From the NCBI RefSeq assembly GCF_023159225.1, contig NC_063172.1, positions 34,456,832 through 34,520,831 on the forward strand: a stretch of DNA of 64,000 nucleotides. The letters are read 5' to 3'. The notes under the pieces are model-generated. The model did not search any database and had not been told where the DNA came from. It saw only the letters and a program-made list of their open reading frames with translations. The position numbers and the translations under genes are program-made. Shown here in pieces: positions 11,891-24,715 of this stretch (positions are counted from its first letter, which is position 1; the number at the start of each line of letters is the position of its first letter). Source of the DNA: Perognathus longimembris pacificus (Eukaryota; Chordata; Mammalia; Rodentia; Heteromyidae).

Positions 11891-13394
11891 TGTCTCCCCT
11901 CATGGAACTCATCTCTGTGGAGACCTTGCCTTAGTAGGTTTTCAATGAGTTTAAGGACCCCCAAGGGACTTTGATAAAGTCCTGGTTGGAGAGAACTATG
12001 TGAATTCCCACCTCTGTGTATTTCATTCCTGATTCAACAGTTCCCTTCTTCTGTGACCATCAGTGACTGCTCTGGGACAATTGGTCGCTCTTTGGGTAGC
12101 ATTCTCAGAATAGAGATACATTTCACAATTTATTACTTCTATAATTATAAGAACTTTTATAATACGTGTCAGTACTAGAATAATGGCATTGAAGGAAACA
12201 CAATTTGTACATGTGAAAATAACTTGAATTTGTGATGTTAAAAATTTAGATAGGTGAGAATATTGTAAAGATGATGTTGATCAATGTATTCATAAACTGC
12301 TTTGTTAAGTGTCAACTCCTTTGTACAACTATTTACAGATAAGAAAAAGGAAAAGAAAAAATACAAAGTCATTTACTATACCTGAAGTTTATTGATATAG
12401 TCCTTTTCATCAATTAAATTCTCATACATACTTGAAACTATAGTCATTGCTTTATTGTTTTGGCAAGGTAAATTGAATATTACACATTACAGAGTATAAA
12501 TATTTTATAGACTTTGTTTTCAATTGGAATACAAGACAAATAAAAGTAAACGTAAAAAGGGTCATTTCATTTTGAAAGTTTTATTGCTGCAGTTACAGAA
12601 CTGCATACATGGGGACACAAATACTGGGCCTGGTACTAGTTCTGCTATCTAGTTGCCTTGGCTCTTTAAGAGAATAGAATATGACGGTGGAGATATATAA
12701 ATTTCTAATCTGCTTTCCTTTAGAGAGAAATGCATCTTATTTCTATGACCTGCAAGAATTTTGTGCTTGAACAAGGAAATGAATCAATTCTGAGAAATAA
12801 CTGTGCACCTTTGGGCTTAATTTGTGCTGAACTTGTAGTTTATTTACATACAATATTCAAGTATTTCCCCATGAGGTTTTCTTTCTATTCAGAATAATAA
12901 ATTGACAGGTGGTTATTTAATCAGTTTTTATTCACTTAGCATATATATGGATGATTTTAAATATTATTTTCTCATAGTTATAATCCTAAAATTAGCCGTT
13001 GTTATTACATACTTAGCTAAATGGCAAATGTAGTTGGAACTTCACACTCAGAATGTAATTATTTAATTCTATATTGTTTATTTTCATTGTTTTTAAAGAT
13101 CACTTTATGTGAATGTTAAAATTAGGCTTTACATATATATTATTTAATGATTCTCCCTAGCTATTGTGTCTCTTGTTATTACACAAGCAAGATTTTCACT
13201 GAATTTTCTTTGTAATTGAAGGCCCAGAGCACACACACTCTTCCTGAAGCTAATGTAACAGTGGAAAAACATGAATCTGTTCAAGACACAGGAAATGATA
13301 ACAAGGAAAATTAGTAGCTTTAATATGCAAACTCAGTTGAGTTAAATAAAAAGATACTTTCAATTTAGTGCTTTGGAAAGGTTATAATAGATTA
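11891..13394. other. Unique stretch, nothing recognised
   Basis: AT-rich intergenic sequence with no supported gene or repeat. Confidence 0.45.
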
Positions 13395-13399
13395 AGGTC

Positions 13400-13490
13400 A
13401 AATATATATATGTATATATAGGGTATATGTATAATATAATATTATATATAGTAGGATACAATATTATTTAGAATATAATACTATGTATAT
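13400..13490. repeat. (TA)-rich low-complexity block
   Basis: Imperfect ATAT/TATATA runs with interspersed GG and GTA. Confidence 0.75.
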
Positions 13491-13535
13491 GAAATAGTAA
13501 TGCAAAAGTGCATCCAGCAGGAAATCTAAAGTTAC

Positions 13536-13561
13536 GTGTGTGTGTGTGTGTGTGTGTGTGT
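13536..13561. repeat. (GT)n microsatellite
   Basis: Uninterrupted GT run of about 13 units. Confidence 0.9.
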
Positions 13562-14277
13562 CCTTGATGTCGCTGAAAATTTTAATATAATTTTTGTCAC
13601 TTGTCTCTGACTTTTAGACCTCTGGTTTTTGCTTCATTCATTATTATAAACTGCTTAGCATCCACTTGCTATCAGTTTAAGAAATAATAAAAGTAATTTT
13701 TTATTGTTATAAAATATGCAATACTGCTACTCATTCTGTAGAAACTCAAATACACTCTGGATCTCTCCCTGTTTGGGCTTTATTTCTTTCCCCCTTTCCA
13801 TGTTTACTTTGGCTTGCAAATGTGTTCCTGCCAAACGAGTTAGTTGAACTAGGAACATTAATTTCTATGTGTGGAAGCATGTGAGCTGCACAGGGAGAAG
13901 AGGTGCTGAAGAAGAGGGAGGAAGGGAAACAACTGAGCTCCTATATTGTGCCAAGCTGAGCTGTCACAAGAAAAGGCTCTGGTACTCTTAATGTCAGGCA
14001 AGCTCTTCTATGGATGAAGGGCTGCCTTAGACTTTATGAGAATGCTATTGCTTGGCTTGAAAGCCCTCTTCTCAGCATTAAGCCTTATAATTTTCTCACC
14101 TAACCTACAATACACTTAACACTTGCTTGAAAGTTCTATTATCAATATATGCTAGAGAAACATTTAAACATAAATAAGCAGAAAGTAACAAGGAAGACAC
14201 AACTGAAGTTTTACACATTTGTGGCACTCAAAGATAATGTCTGGGAAGACACCTAGTGAAACATGGCTGGCTTGCTT
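13562..14277. other. Unique stretch, nothing recognised
   Basis: Moderately purine-rich around 13890-13940. No gene or repeat is recognised. Confidence 0.4.
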
Positions 14278-14520
14278 TTTTAAGTTTTTTTGTTTGTTTG
14301 TTTTTTGTCGTTGGGCTTGAACTCAGGGCCTGGACACTGTCCCTGAGCTCTTTTGTTCAAGGCTAGTGCTCTGTCACTTTGAACTTCTAGTTTTCTGGTG
14401 GTTCATTGGAGATAAGAGTCTCATAGACTTTCCAGCCCAGGCTGGCTTTGAACTGCAATCCTCTGATCTCAGCTTCCTGAGTAAACCGGATTATAGACAT
14501 GAGCCACTGGCTCACTGCAG
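14278..14520 (-). mobile_element. 7SL-like/Geo composite SINE (B1-Geo type)
   Basis: Read on the - strand it has a B1/Alu-like arm (remnants of GTAATCC...TGAGATCAGAGGAT and CAAAGCCAGCCTGG), then a Geo arm with GAGTTCAAGCCC, then an A-rich tail (T-rich at 14278-14310). It differs from IDL-Geo in having a 7SL-derived left arm in place of the ID arm. Confidence 0.8.
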
Positions 14521-14879
14521 GCCTGTGTTTAATGTATTCTTAAGTTACTCATTGCGTTCATTACCAAACATCGAATAATGTGCCCACATGAATAATTATT
14601 TGAATTGATGGGTAATCATGTAAAAGATGATTTTTAATTTGTATTGTATAGTCTGGTGGTAAAGCTAGTTTAATGATGGAATGCTACAGAAAGATGAGAA
14701 TTCATGTTTTGAAGAAATTCAGAAATTCTCTTACAATGTGTTTATCTACATGGATACTTCCTATCTAGGAAACTCATGGTAATAAATTCCCAGAAAACAA
14801 GAAAAATTATTTGTTTGGTAATACTTAGGACATTTGCAAAATAAATTTCTTTTGGTAATTTCAAATGTTTCATGCCCAT
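14521..14879. other. Unique AT-rich stretch, nothing recognised
   Basis: No repeat or gene is identified. Confidence 0.4.
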
Positions 14880-14995
14880 ATAAATACATATCTCTATATA
14901 CGTATATGCATACACATACATATGTGAAATATACGTATGTATATATGAAACATATGTATGCATATATGTATATCTGAAACATGCACATATATGTT
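14880..14995. repeat. TA/CA/TG-rich imperfect alternating purine-pyrimidine block
   Basis: Repeated ATACGTATG and CATATGTATG words with GAAACAT spacers (GAAATATACGTATGTATATA, then GAAACATATGTATGCATATA). The antisense frames across it are low-complexity I/Y/C/H/T and are artefacts. Confidence 0.7.
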
Positions 14996-17900
14996 CATAA
15001 CTTGAGCCAAGCATAAAGAGGCCATTATAATTTTTCCATACAACTCTCTAAAACTAAATGTTGTGGCATGTGACAGGATTTTCACTCCTGATGCACTGGC
15101 CATAACTAGTCATTTAGCCTTAGGAATAATGAGATCAGAAAGTACAATCTCACACTACACACAAAAACAATTAGCAACATAAGTGATCATCATACCATTT
15201 AGTAAGGATAGTGAAGAGAGGATTAAACAAAAGTTCTGTAAGGAAAGTTGAACTGTCATGATCTTATGATTTTACAAAATAGGCTAGTTTCCCAAATTTT
15301 ATGTAATATTTACCACCTTTATATTCTGGTAGCAAATCTCCCATGCTTTAGATTTTTACCATGGTTTATTCTTGGCCAAGATATTCTAAACCTTTTTGAC
15401 TACTTCCTAAATTATAAAATCTATTTTTAATTTGTATTTGTGTTACTCAAATATTTGTATGTGTTTAGAAATTTCTGCATTATCAAATGCTGATCCTTAG
15501 ATGCTACTGTGATTCTATTAGTTTAACTGTTAAAATCACCCAGCTCCTCCAAATGAATTTATTTTCTCTTTTGAATAAGTGCACTATAAAGCAACTTCTT
15601 ACTTGAGGTAATTTCCCACTGCTTATGATGGGAAATATATCCTGTATTAGCAGCATGTACCTTTAAGAAGGGTTTACCTTACATGAACATTGATTATGAT
15701 GGAAAACTGAAACTCAAGGCAACAGAATGGGAAAGTGTAGTCTTCTTTTAAGATGGTAACCTGTGGAACCATTCTCACAGCAGACTGTTATTTAGTGTTC
15801 TATTCCGACTCCTAATATACCTTGCACCAGCATGGGTCTAGTGGAACATGATGAGCAGGAACAGATCTTTGTGGCTTGATTAGTTGTTATATGAAATCTG
15901 GTAAGTTAAAATGAAATGAAGGAATTTCTTATATAGAATGGAAATCCCACAGTCAATAAAGTTTCTAGTGTTTTGGTGAATGTAGTCTTTGGTGCTGTTC
16001 CCTTTAAGTGTGTGTGTGTTTGTGTAACTATGAAAAATATGTAGCTAAAATCAATATGTACCTCAAAATTCTTCTTGCTTTTATATTGGTACTCGTCATA
16101 GTTTTGTAAGGAAATGCAAGGACCATAATGGCACAAAGCAATTAAATGCATTTCACAATAATCCTCACGAATAATGAATCTGGTCCTACTGGCAGTTAAA
16201 TCAGTCTTCCTAAGCCTATCTCAACATATGGTGGCTCTCTCAGTGTTATTTTGTCTATAATTCCGTGGTTATCTTTGCTTGTGACACTGGAGTAATTACA
16301 GGGTTCTACACTCTCATTTTGCTTGCTGGTCTTTAGTGAGAAAACTTAGCCATTTGTCTAGGATCCTCTGAATGAGAAGCAATTTTTTTTTTTTTGCCTT
16401 TGCCTTCCTGAATCATAATGAGGTGATGAGTGTGTTCCTCTTAGAATGCCATGTGGACCTGTCCATGCTGGAGGTTTAATGTGTTTAACAACAACCACTA
16501 TCATAAGACTGTGGAGGAGAAGGATGAGTAAGAATATCTATGCAGTGACTACAAATACACAAATGGCAGGGATATAGAGTAGAATTTTTTCTGCACAGTT
16601 GCCTTGAGTGACTGACAGGTGAGGAGAGGATGTGACAAGGTATCATGCCATCTTGAGGTATGTCACAGTTGATAGGAAAGTATGTCAGTGGCTTTGCGCT
16701 CTGGGCTAGCAGAGGCATATTAGAGCTTTTGCAGAATGGAGAAGAATGGCTCGTTTTAAAGCCAGTTTCTTTCAGCATGTTGTTCCAAGTGAGCCAGGGA
16801 AAACTAAATTCTTATTTGAAGTTTCATTCTGATGTGAATGAAACTCGAAGGAACAAATGGGAAGCCTTTATGGACTCAGTTTATTCATTAGTAAATTTTT
16901 ATGCTTGGCAAGTGACTTCAGGTTGCCAAGTCATGACGAGGATAGATATTTGTAATGTAGTTACTAAATTTTAGGCTACTTGTGAGTGAGGAGAAAGCAG
17001 GATAGGGTGGTAATCAGATCACTAGTAATAAAGTCAGAATGGGAGAAGCCAGAGGTATCTAGCAATACAGCTTTGCAGTCTTTAGAGATAAACACAAATA
17101 AACTTAAAGCCTGAGCTTTTACTTCATTTTATTATTAAAATACCCCATACATCCATTAAAAGTTTTACTACAATGATTGTGTTTTACAGTGTAAATATGG
17201 CTGTGTGCACTTGGCTCACACTATAAATCGTAAGGATTCTGTATAACACTACCATGCTTACTTTCTCATGTTATGTTTGTTGATTTTGTTGCGTATCATT
17301 ATTTGTTAGTTCTCCATTTGACCCCTAAACATACTTGGAATTATCTAGGGTTTATGTGCAAAATATTAGTGATGATATTTACATAGTATACCATGTTTTA
17401 TTACCTTTCAGAAATTGAGCTTGGAATCTGGCAGATGGAACAATACAAATTCCTCTTAGTACTCTTATTGACCACATGATACATAATGGTCACATGGTTT
17501 ATTATACCCAATCCATGATTGCACATGTGTGCTTTGCCTTTGTGCTCAGAGAGTTCAGCGGAGAACAGTGGTATAAACCACTCCACAGCTAAACACAATC
17601 ATTAGATCACTCTTTTCTTGTCCCTATGACTCCCCTCCCCCGCACCCTTCAGAGTATCCTTTTTAAATCATCCACATTTCATGTACATGTAATTGAATTC
17701 AGGTCACAATTCAAGCCACCTGCTCTGGAATATCAGCACACAAGCATCCTTCAACAAGAGAGTTTGTCGTTATTCTGCACAGTAGAGACAAGGATGCCAA
17801 TGCTCAGCCTATGTGACATGCAATGCTTCTGAATACCAATGGTTTCAGCTAGGAAAAATCAACTTATCTAGTTGAAAGAAATCCAACATTCCAGACACAA

Positions 17901-18499
17901 GAATCCTTAAAACAATATATAAGATTTCCAGATGCAAATATGCTGATGTGCAGTTAGTTCTAGCCAGCGGCATCCAGGTAACAAATAAGGTTGCCATTTC
18001 ATTCAGTATCTTAATCATGTGTGGGATATTCCCTATAAACCACAGGCATTTCTGTTGCTCTGTTGTTAATTGGCAAACTAACCTACTACCAAGTCTCTTA
18101 AATGTTACACAAGCTAGATAGGTGAACACAGATATGGGTTATATTAGGAAACTCTGAAATTTGTATTTGCTTCATACAAAGGGCAAAGAATAATATCTTC
18201 CTGAAGATTGCTGCTCTGTATTATATTTAAACCAAAATGAGGCATTTGCTTTAGTTTTCTCCAGCTCCCATGCATAGCAGCTTTGATTTGTACAGGGTAC
18301 AGGGTGTTATTCTAACATATTGTTAGCATCAAACAAAGGTCTTGAGCAAAATAATTCAAAGCAACTGATACAGTAACCAGTAAAAATTCAAACAACAGAG
18401 AATTTCAGCAGATTCTTTTGAGATGTGTACTCTGTAAAGAACAAAACAACAACAAAAAATGTTAACCTTCCTGAACTTTGTATGCAAAGTCTTTAAATG
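14996..18499. other. Long unique stretch, nothing recognised
   Basis: About 3.5 kb without a confident repeat. The frames of 60-104 codons in it (for example 16660-16974 and 16485-16778, which overlap antisense) show no domain and no consistent coding signal. Confidence 0.45.
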
Positions 18500-18960
18500 A
18501 ATTTTAAATGAATTTGAGAAAGAAAAGCCCCATTTGAGAAGACTGATTAATTGAATTGCTTTTAATTGTACATGCCACCACGAGGAAAATATATTTATCA
18601 GTACACTTTTTCAGTCACGCAAAATGGACACAATCTAATCCCAAACAGAGAATCAAGGATGCACAAAGGCACTGTTGAATGTCTTCTGACGATGATTTGG
18701 TGAGTGAAATGTAAAGCCAGGATTTACAAATATTACACAAGTGAACACTGTTACTGCAGTCAGGCTGAAAAATCCTGTTCAAATCCAATAAGTGGTTTAA
18801 GATGTGCAAATAGAGGCTTCTGCAGGGAGTCAGGCATTAGAAGCCACCTGGAGCATGTGGTAGAGATTGTATCCATCAATACAGCAGCTGGGCTGAAATT
18901 ATAAAGAAAGCTGCTTTTCATCACGCTTGTTTTAATGCATACATTTCTCTGTCACTGGCA
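18500..18960. other. Unique block, weak candidate conserved element
   Basis: Repeat-free sequence of moderate complexity with clustered TTAAT/TTTAATTG words (18546-18568) and CAGCTG (18883-18888). It stands out from the neighbouring AT-rich text, but conservation is untested. Confidence 0.2.
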
Positions 18961-19218
18961 CCCCAGGAAAACTACTAAGCACAAAAATGAATGGTGCCCA
19001 TTACCTGATATTCATACTTGTGACAACAGAGGAAAGAATCACAACACAACAGTAAGCAAAAAAAATTGATATCCAAATTATTTTTAAGTTGCTGCAGTAG
19101 GAGAAAAATCTTGAAAACCAATTGGCAATATTTTAATATGAGAGTGGGAAGAGAAGCAGGGTCGTTTCCTATCTGATCGTAAATTTCATTCTCCTGAGAT
19201 GACATGGGTAGTCGCTAC

Positions 19219-19302
19219 TATTATTTTTTATTGCTATTGTAAAGGTGGTGTACAGAGGGGTTACAGTTACATAAGTCAAGTAAAGAGTACATTTCTTTTT
19301 GG
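19219..19302 (-). mobile_element. LINE-1 3' terminus fragment (antisense)
   Basis: TTTATTGCTATTGTAAAGGT followed by GGTGTACAGAGGGGTTACAG and AGTACATTTCTTTTTGG matches the 3' ends of the other LINE-1 copies here in reverse orientation. Confidence 0.65.
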
Positions 19303-19744
19303 CCAATGACCCACAAGTTGTAGAGTTTATTTTCAGCAAATAGCATCCAGTGAGTATCATTGCTGCATTTCTTCACTCTTTCCCTCTATTTCTATGCTTT
19401 CCATTATACTCCTAAAGACATAAAAATGAACAAGTCGACCAGAAAGTCAAGAAAACATCAGAAGAAAAGAAAAACAACCTCTACTTTTATTTTTGAAAAC
19501 AGGGTCATTCCCACTCCTCTCAGGGTCACGTTTAAAATTTATTTTAAAATATAAAATACATTTTATGTTAAATGAGATATTCTTTTAATTGTGAAACTCA
19601 AGGTAAGATACTTATTAAATAAATGAGGAGGAACCTATAGCTAGACCCAACACATTGTTTAGGAGGACTGAGCTTACATTTCTTACAGGTGATCATATAG
19701 CTGTCAGCTGGTGGGCTGATATGTAGACCTTTCTTGGGGTATGC

Positions 19745-19986
19745 CAGCCATTGCCTTTTTTTTTTTTTTTTTTGGGCCAGTCCTGGGCCTTGGACTCAGG
19801 GCCTGAGCACCCTCCCTGGCTTCTTCCTGCTCAAAGCTAGCACTCTGCCATCTGAGCCACAGCGCCCCTTCTGGCCGTTTTCCATATATGTGGTGCTGGG
19901 GAATCGAACTGAGAAGCTTTATGTGTAGGAGGAGGCAAGCACTCTTGCCACTAGGCCATATTCCCAGCCCCAGCCATTGCCTTTTT
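19745..19986 (-). mobile_element. IDL-Geo SINE with 16 bp target-site duplication
   Basis: Full dimer in antisense. The flanking duplication CAGCCATTGCCTTTTT lies at 19745-19760 and 19971-19986. The poly(A) appears as T at about 19756-19773. The Geo arm has the young GTCCAAGGC form. The ID arm has a small insertion (AGGAGGAGG region near 19927-19935). Confidence 0.9.
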
Positions 19987-20478
19987 GTATAGATAGTAGA
20001 ATATATAATCTTAGAAGATTGCCTTAGGACAATCCCCAAACAGCCTCCGTCATAACTAATTATTACAAAGTCAAAATAAATCAATAGGAATAAAGAAGAG
20101 CTCAGTGATTGTTTCAGGTCTGGGGTGGGATGAGGCTGTATGGAAACGTGCAAACGTGCATGAGGAAAATTGGGGGGGTCATGTGCATAGTTCATGTAGC
20201 TTGGTTACAACTGGCCTACTAATCATATCAAAACACATCAATTATGCCACTAAAATATATGTGTTTTAGTGTATGTAAATTATGCCTCAGGAGAGTTGAT
20301 TTCTAAAAATAGCCTTGGTATCAGAAATATTATTCAGCATATTGCAGTTTGATTATAGATGTGATATTTTGTATAAACAACCTCAATGTTTTCTTTTTCA
20401 TTTGGAAGAAATTGTAAATTCACATTTCATTACTTAACAGGGCTTATTGAACCTGTTAGACTTTACTCATGAGTGAAT
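19987..20478. other. Unique stretch, nothing recognised
   Basis: The 163-codon antisense frame ending at 20195 is mostly the SINE read through its poly(A) and is not a gene. Confidence 0.4.
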
Positions 20479-21330
20479 TTCATTGACGCATTATTTACCA
20501 TAGCTAAGACATGGAAGCAGCCCAGATCCCCTCAGTGGATGAATGGATCAAGAAAACGTGGCACATATACAGAATAGAATTTTATGCTTCCATCAGAAAG
20601 AATGATTTTGTCCCATTCATAAGGAAATGGAAAGACTTGGGGAAAAAATCACATTAAATGAAGTAAGCCAGACCCAAAGAAACATAGGCTTCCTCATTTG
20701 TAATAATTAGTATATGAGCAGAGGATCACAATAGTTCAGTAGCTACGTACATATGACCATATAAAATGATGCTAATCCAAATGAACTCCAAAATATGGAA
20801 ATGTGTGTGTGTGTATGAGTTTACGGTTTTAGTTATTTCTCTTTTCTTTCATTCCCCCCACCCCAATTTGGTTTATCCCCTGTTGTCACCGTTTTTTGTT
20901 TTTTGTTTTATTTCAGATACACTTTGTCTTGCATATACATTTATCTTATTTGGGAAAAGGAAGGGGAATCACAGAAATGGTGAGACAAAGAACAAAGGGT
21001 GAACAAATGCAACAGTGATCCTCACTAGACACTATGTTGGAAATGAACTTTACAACTGGGGAGAGGGAAAGGGGAGGGGAAAGCAGGAGAAAATGAAGTA
21101 GGGGATAACACTGCTTGGCAACAATTGTACTCATTGCCCCTTGTACAACCACCTTTACAAAAAAACACACCACATAAGTGGTTATGGGAGGGTATTGGAA
21201 AGAAAAACTGGGAGAGAGAAAGGGAAGGGGTGACATTGTCCAAAAAGAAATGTACTCTTTACCTGACTTATGTAACTGTAACCTTTCTGTAGAACACCTT
21301 TATAATAACAATAAAAAATAAAGAGTGAAT
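20479..21330 (+). mobile_element. 5'-truncated LINE-1 (ORF2 end plus 3' UTR)
   Basis: Starts in the ORF2 C-terminal region (CCATAGCTAAGACATGGAAG, GATGAATGGATCAAGAAAAC), passes GAAATGGAAAGACTTGG and GAAACATAGG, then a long 3' UTR with purine-rich stretches and an end at AATAAAAAATAAAG. GAGTGAAT occurs at 20471-20478 and 21323-21330 and may be what is left of the target-site duplication. ORF2 is disrupted. Confidence 0.85.
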
Positions 21331-21400
21331 CTACCCTTCAGAAAAAAAAATCTGAACACTAGACAGGTATAGGTGACTTGAACAAGGAGACAGATTCTGT

Positions 21401-21608
21401 CTGGGTATCAATGACTCATGCCTGTAATCCTAGCTATGCAGATGCTGAGATCTAGAGGATCAAAATTCTAAGACATCCCAGGAACAAAAATCAATGTGAC
21501 TCCATCACCAAAACAACCAGCAAAAATCTGCCTTGTTAATGTGGCTCAGGTGGTGGAGCAGCAGCTGAGCAAGTAAAAGGCTTTGTGTTCAAACCCCAGT
21601 ATAATAGA
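21401..21608 (+). mobile_element. 7SL-like/Geo composite SINE (B1-Geo type)
   Basis: Sense copy: GCCTGTAATCCTAGCTATGC and GATGCTGAGATCTAGAGGAT (7SL/B1 arm), then GTGGCTCAGGTGGTGGAGCA and GTGTTCAAACCCCAGTATAA (Geo/ID-like arm). Confidence 0.75.
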
Positions 21609-24029
21609 GGACAAAAACAGAGGAGGGGCAAGCATATCCTGATGCAACATGTGAACTTCTAAGTATGTTGATATGGTGTTCCTCTTTCATAAAAAGCAAT
21701 ATGTGTTTTATATAGGAGGTTAGAACAGTAGTTAGGGAACAGCATGTCTTCAGGCATGATGGTAAGAATTCTGACCTGGGAATATTAAGGGGCATAAAAT
21801 GTCCCTCCATCTTCTCCAAGAAACTCAGTGTGGAACCCTGGGTCATAGTTCTCAATACTCAGATTCTTCATCTGTTATGTAAGAGAACTATGCTCAAACT
21901 CTAGTTCCAAACTTAGTCAGTTTTAGCAGCAGAATTCTTATTTCAAGCAATGTATTTTTATAGGACCATATAAATAAAACAGATAAGAACAAAGTTATTC
22001 TGATTGAATTGCACATTTTCTGCAACAAACGAGTAAATAAATACACAAGCAATCTTGGAGCCCTGCACTCTTTCAGGAAAGGGTGAGAATAATTCTTCAG
22101 TCACTCTCAATCTAATTTGAATACTTAGGAAGTCTATGGAGAAAAACTGTCTTGAATGGTAATAATGTAATGTGTTTTATAAAATTTTGAAATTTGTAAT
22201 TCGTGGTGAGTTAAAAGAATTTATCTGAGTTAGAAATCTTCAGAAGTTTTCCTATATAAATGAAGTAAAGTTGATCATCATTTTATGCATATTTTTAGAA
22301 AGTTATGGTTGAAATATGTACAATTTTCTTCTCCCATGTCAGTTCATTGACATGCTTCGTGACTTATTAATACCAGTGATAAAAATTATTCTACTTGCCC
22401 CAAATACACAACTAAAATAATCTCAAAGTATAGATTTTCTAGCTCTGTGAATATGTATGTAATGTAATTGTACAGTGAACTAAGTGTGGCAGGTGCATTT
22501 CATCTGTCCTGTTTAGGAAATTGCCTCTCCTGGTGACTCATCTGATATAATACCCGAAGAACCAGGGGGCAGTTTTGGTAAAGTGAATGTTCTATTCTTT
22601 CAAAATCATTTCCCATTGTTATAGGAAGGAAACAATCCCAGTTACTTCTTGGGAGAAAGTACTAGGGAAAAAGAAAACACCTGAAAACTTGTTAGTAAAA
22701 ATCAAACCATCATAACTAAAATAGGGAAAATATTGCATCATCTTGTATAGGGTCGATTCACTTCAAAACTCGTACACTCCAGAAGAGGGAAGTTGAAGAG
22801 AACTCTAATGTTTCATGTTTCCGTCTTGCTTTGTCTTGTTCCCCATGATTTTCTTATTCTTTCTTATTTTGCTGTTTTAGTCTGGCATTTAATACTGTAC
22901 ATTCTCCAGCTAGGACAATTCAAGTTTAATAATTAAAGAAAAACAAGGACAGTCTTTCAAAGTAACCAGTTATCTAACCATCTACTTGGTAAAAATGATA
23001 GTTCCCTCTATGAAGAGACTTTCTGGATCCTTCGGTCCAAAATTGGTTTTCAAACAAACACACTGAATTTCTGTAGTGGAAATTTGCCATTAAGTCTCTT
23101 AAATCAGTTACAGTTGAAGCCATTGATTCATGACTCATTTAGAGTGGTATGCCAGAGCTACCAATGTATGAGAGCAAGTACTGGAATCTCAAAGGAAATA
23201 GAACCACAGCTTGTTTATCTTAAAGAGAATTCTTGTCGTAAATTTTACTGTGCAAAAATATTCTATGTGCAATTTTGTCTGCTTTTCGTATTTTAAGGTA
23301 AAACAAATCAAAATGAAATGAGGGAAGGAATACTATTCCCTCGTCCTGGGAAAGTTATTAAGGATTAAAATCCCCTCTTCTGCACAGAACTGAGTGAATG
23401 TACAGTGTGGTAGGCTGTACTCAGGAAGGGAAACAAATCACTCACAATGCTACACCACCACCCACAGAGTACCCCAAAGCATCAAGCTCTTTTCCAGTCC
23501 ACAATGATCATGGCTGGCTTCACTGACTTGAAAAGGAGGTGGAGTTTACTGCGTCTAGAGCTGTGTAATTATTTGCCTGTGGGGATGGACAGGAGAACAA
23601 ACATCATGCAACTCCTCTAGGTCAGTGTCCAAGATAGATGCCTTTACAGTAGAGTCAGAACATACTCAGCAAATAATGTTTCAACCCACCACACTAATGA
23701 AAGAAGTTACAGAGATGCCACAAGAGCTGAACTGGCAAATGATATCTATCCCTGAAAGTTGGAATACTGAATTGGAGAGTCTGGTTTCCATGAGAGTTAA
23801 AACCAAAAAACCATTAATGAAATAGTTCAGGGGAACTGTTTCCCTTTCATGAAAGTCTATGCTTTCTTCACACCTTGGAGTGGAGTGTGAGAATGACCAC
23901 ATGAAGATTCTAAGAACTGATTTCACATTTGGAAAATAAGAGAAATTATCTCAGTATGGGAAAGGATGGAGGCAATATATAAAAACTATATATAAAAAAA
24001 CACACCAGCTTAATCTTCTGAAACTGAGA
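21609..24029. other. Long unique stretch, nothing recognised
   Basis: No confident repeat. A 66-codon frame at 23625-23825 has protein-like composition, but there is no splice evidence or recognised family, and it overlaps an antisense frame at 23681-23926. Confidence 0.4.
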
Positions 24030-24145
24030 TTCAAATCCTATTTGAATATTAGGTTTGTTCCTGAACATTTCTGAATCTGTAAAATGGAAATGCTTGTGCC
24101 CATGTCTTCATAAGAACATTAGAAATCTCAATAAGAGAATGTGGG
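24030..24145 (+). mobile_element. Possible MIR fragment
   Basis: GATTCAAATCCTATTTG followed by TTTCTGAATCTGTAAAATGG gives the MIR core and the poly-pyrimidine/AAAATGG part. The ends are unclear. Confidence 0.5.
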
Positions 24146-24204
24146 GGAATATAGTTTCTAAAGTGTGATTTCAAATGTTCTTTTTGTTTAACTATTTTTT
24201 TTTG

Positions 24205-24600
24205 TTATATTCAAGTACTTTTATAGAGGCGTTTTGATTCAACATGTCAGTTTGTGAGTGCAATGCACCCTGATGAATGGCATCCCTTCCATAGTTTTCC
24301 TAAACTCTTCCAACCCCACCCATCCCTTCAGTTTACCTGGATTTATTGTCACATATGTAGATTAAGTATTATAATGACATTCTTCCACCATTCCTCCCTC
24401 CATTCCTCTACCCTCCTCCACAACGCATAAACCCTCCTGTCATAACAGGTGTGTTATGACATGAGGTGCTAACACTGTCCTCAAATCCGTCATTTAATGT
24501 TTAGGTATTTTATGTGTAGGTAAATTTGTCTAATTACTTACATAATCCTTGGATTATCATTCATCATCCTCATACATGCACTGTTTATACAAAGTTAAAT
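24205..24600 (-). mobile_element. LINE-1 3' UTR-like segment (antisense, tentative)
   Basis: Similar over at least 100 bases to 47262-47400: GTCAGTTTGTGAGTGCAATG, CATCCCTTCC, and CCCTTCAGTTTACCTGG against CCCTCAAGTTACCTGG. Being C-rich and present twice in the window, it is a dispersed repeat. Its assignment to a LINE-1 3' UTR is a guess. Confidence 0.4.
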
Positions 24601-24639
24601 AAGAAGTGTTAATTCTTTTATTTTTTTAATCTCTCTATA

Positions 24640-24715
24640 TTTTTTATTATCAAATTGAATTACAGAGAGGTTACAGTTTCATACATTAGGCTTTGGATAC
24701 ATTTCTTGTACTGTT
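24640..24715 (-). mobile_element. LINE-1 3' terminus fragment (antisense)
   Basis: TTTTTATTATCAAATTGAAT followed by TACAGAGAGGTTACAGTTTC and GGATACATTTCTTG matches the shared LINE-1 3' end. Confidence 0.65.

Noticed and set aside
19704..20195. 163-codon antisense frame
   Set aside because: Most of it is the IDL-Geo SINE and its poly(A) read as lysines.
23625..23825. 66-codon frame with protein-like composition and an upstream AG
   Set aside because: No recognised domain, no convincing donor/acceptor pair, and an antisense frame of similar length covers the same bases. An exon cannot be excluded without transcript data.
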